From Solirubrobacterales bacterium 70-9 (GTDB lineage: Bacteria > Actinomycetota > Thermoleophilia > Solirubrobacterales > 70-9): DNA of 5,985 nt. Of this stretch, positions 4,843 to 5,985 are shown piece after piece; the stretch's first letter is position 1; each line of letters begins with the position of its first letter. The notes below the pieces were generated by a model that did not search any database, was not told the origin of the DNA, and saw nothing but the letters and a program-made list of their open reading frames with translations. The stretch is taken from positions 2,916-8,900 of the forward strand of contig MKSH01000157.1 of the NCBI GenBank assembly GCA_001898095.1, in the 5' to 3' direction. The translations under genes were made by a program, and so were the position numbers.

Positions 4843-5925
4843 GTGACGGTGGCCTCGGTCGAGATGAAACACCAGCCGATGGCGGCCCGCTGGCAGCGGC
4901 GGATGCTGCCCGGCTCGATGGTCGACGGGCCGGGGGCGGAGCGCAGCCTGCGCGACTGGGCCGTCGACGCGCTGGTCACCTGCGTCGCGCTGGGGCTCGG
5001 GGTCGCCGCCGTGCACGACACCTGGCACGTCCAGGGCACCGCGATCAGGGTCCTCGACATCGCCCTCGGGCTGGTCGCGATCGCCGCCCTCTGGGACCGC
5101 CGCCGCCATCCGGTCGGCGTCGCCGCCGTGGTCCTCGCGATCTCGGCCGTCTCCTCGCTGGCGGCGGGCGCCTCGCTGGCGGTCCTCTTCAACGCCGCGA
5201 TCCGCTGCCGGCGGCGCGACCTCGCCTGGATCGTCCTCGCCGCGGTCGGCGCCTGTCTCACCTACGCCCTGCTCTACGCGACCAGCTTCCCCGACGCTCG
5301 CGACAACATCCTGATCGGCGTGCTGCTGATGGGGATCGCGGTCGGCTGGGGGCTCTTCGTCCGCGTCCGCCGCGACCTCGTGATCCAGCTGCACGAGCGG
5401 GCCGATCGGCTCGAGGAGGAAGGCCGGCTGCGGGCCGACCAGGCGCGGGCGGCGGAGCGCGGGCGGATCGCGCGCGAGATGCACGACGTGCTCGCCCACC
5501 GGATCTCCCTGCTCAGCCTCCACGCCGGGGCGCTCGAATATCGGCCCGACGCGCCGCCGGCGGAGATCGCCGCGGGCGCCGCGGTGGTGCGCGAGTCGGC
5601 GGCCGCCGCGCTGGAGGAGCTGCGCGACGTGATCGGGGTGCTGCGCGAGGGGACCGAGAGCGAGGCGCGCCGGCCGCAGCCGACGCTGGCCGACCTGCCG
5701 ACCCTGATCGACGAGTCGCGGGCGGCCGGGATGCGGATCGAGGCGGAGCTGGCGCTGCCCGCCGACGAGGACGGCGGGAGCGCCGGGCGGACCGCCTTCC
5801 GGATCGTCCAGGAGGGGCTGACGAACGCGCGCAAGCACGCCCCCGGGACGGCCGTCTCGGTGAAGGTGGCGGCGGGTGAGGACGCGATCGCGATCGAAGT
5901 GCGCAACCGGGCGCCGCTCAGATGA
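4843..5925 (+). CDS. Membrane histidine kinase, HisKA_3 class, C-terminally truncated
   Basis: 360 aa. After a ~38-residue cytoplasmic start come about five hydrophobic helices (about 39-59, 66-83, 91-119, 127-146, 155-173), a short linker helix, then the dimerisation/phosphoacceptor domain AERGRIAREMHDVLAHRISL (204-223). The phosphorylated His is at 214. This is the HisKA_3 signature of NarX/DesK/LiaS-like kinases, which sense at the membrane and phosphorylate a NarL-type regulator. The ATPase domain begins normally with its N box FRIVQEGLTNARKHAPG (319-335). It stops after IEVRNRAPLR, where the DxGxG and GxG boxes of the nucleotide lid should follow, so roughly 40-60 residues are missing. 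As it stands the protein should not bind ATP properly. GTG 4843 is the longest start; GTG 4849 is equally plausible. No response regulator is in the window. Confidence 0.82.
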   Translation: MTVASVEMKHQPMAARWQRRMLPGSMVDGPGAERSLRDWAVDALVTCVALGLGVAAVHDTWHVQGTAIRVLDIALGLVAIAALWDRRRHPVGVAAVVLAISAVSSLAAGASLAVLFNAAIRCRRRDLAWIVLAAVGACLTYALLYATSFPDARDNILIGVLLMGIAVGWGLFVRVRRDLVIQLHERADRLEEEGRLRADQARAAERGRIAREMHDVLAHRISLLSLHAGALEYRPDAPPAEIAAGAAVVRESAAAALEELRDVIGVLREGTESEARRPQPTLADLPTLIDESRAAGMRIEAELALPADEDGGSAGRTAFRIVQEGLTNARKHAPGTAVSVKVAAGEDAIAIEVRNRAPLR

Positions 5926-5985
5926 TTGATTCCTAATTGACCCCGGTTGTCAGCCGGGCTGCCAGGGAGCGAGGCGAAGGGCGCC
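5920..5985. other. Abrupt junction: possible insertion-element end or assembly break
   Basis: From about 5920 the kinase coding pattern ends and the sequence becomes locally AT-rich (GATGATTGATTCCTAATTGA). It has stops in all three plus frames within 14 bases (5923, 5927, 5934), so no frameshift rescues the kinase. It is followed by a small hairpin, CCCGG-TTGTCAG-CCGGG (5942-5958), and GC-rich sequence up to the window end. Read on the minus strand, the GGGGTCAATTAGGAATCAATC stretch reminds me of terminal repeats of IS21-like elements, but I cannot verify this and no transposase can be identified in 60 bases. An inserted mobile element, a deletion or a misjoined contig end would all look like this. 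Confidence 0.4.

Noticed and set aside
4801..5838. 345-codon minus-strand frame opposite the kinase
   Set aside because: It is a shadow of the kinase gene, low-complexity and rich in Arg, Asp and Pro, with no ribosome site or recognisable domain.
3153..5879. 908-codon open frame on the plus strand across exporter genes and kinase
   Set aside because: It is antisense to the ATPase and permease and out of frame with the kinase. Its translation is Arg/Gly/Asp/Pro-rich low complexity with no recognisable domain, as expected of stop-poor shadows in GC-rich DNA.

Overview
The window is uniformly GC-rich chromosomal DNA. It most likely comes from a high-GC actinobacterium, and my best guess is Thermoleophilia (Solirubrobacterales-type). 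That guess rests on recall and not a search: the secreted protein at 2078-2752 opens with an N-terminal block (NVVASLALFLALGG...) that I associate with many proteins of that class. The translation-gene order and the DesK/LiaS-like kinase next to an ABC-2 exporter also fit actinobacteria.

Layout. From 1 to 1927 everything is on the minus strand and forms a compact core operon read right to left: rpmG (L33, too short for most ORF callers at 54 aa), secE, nusG, rplK (L11) and the first 66 codons of rplA (L1), which is cut by the left edge. Gaps are 6, 28, 33 and 10 bases. This operon couples protein translocation (SecE), transcription elongation (NusG) and ribosome stalk and L1-arm proteins, as in most bacteria. 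Its leader (1928-2077) holds a UUCG-capped hairpin and a 13-base imperfect direct repeat.

From 2078 to 2752, same strand, lies a secreted or membrane-anchored protein with 14 Gly-X-Y (collagen-like) triplets. Upstream of it is a 307-base non-coding stretch (2753-3059) with three strong inverted repeats, including a perfect 20-bp hairpin just after the stop of the exporter permease gene.

From 3060 to 4717, still minus strand, is a two-gene ABC-2 exporter: an ATPase and a six-helix permease joined by an ATGA overlap. Divergent from it at 4843 on the plus strand is a membrane histidine kinase of the HisKA_3 (LiaS/DesK/NarX-like) class. The 125-base divergent region holds a CTACTTTGGTAG palindrome that could be the operator for the kinase's partner regulator. 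Such kinase-exporter neighbourhoods usually sense and expel membrane-active compounds.

The kinase reading frame breaks off at 5925, before the G boxes of its ATPase domain. It runs into a short AT-rich stretch with stops in all three frames, so the gene appears truncated by an insertion, a rearrangement or an assembly junction. No clearly new multi-gene system is visible. The points most worth a second look are the hairpin cluster at 2822-3039, the broken kinase and the long SecE extension.
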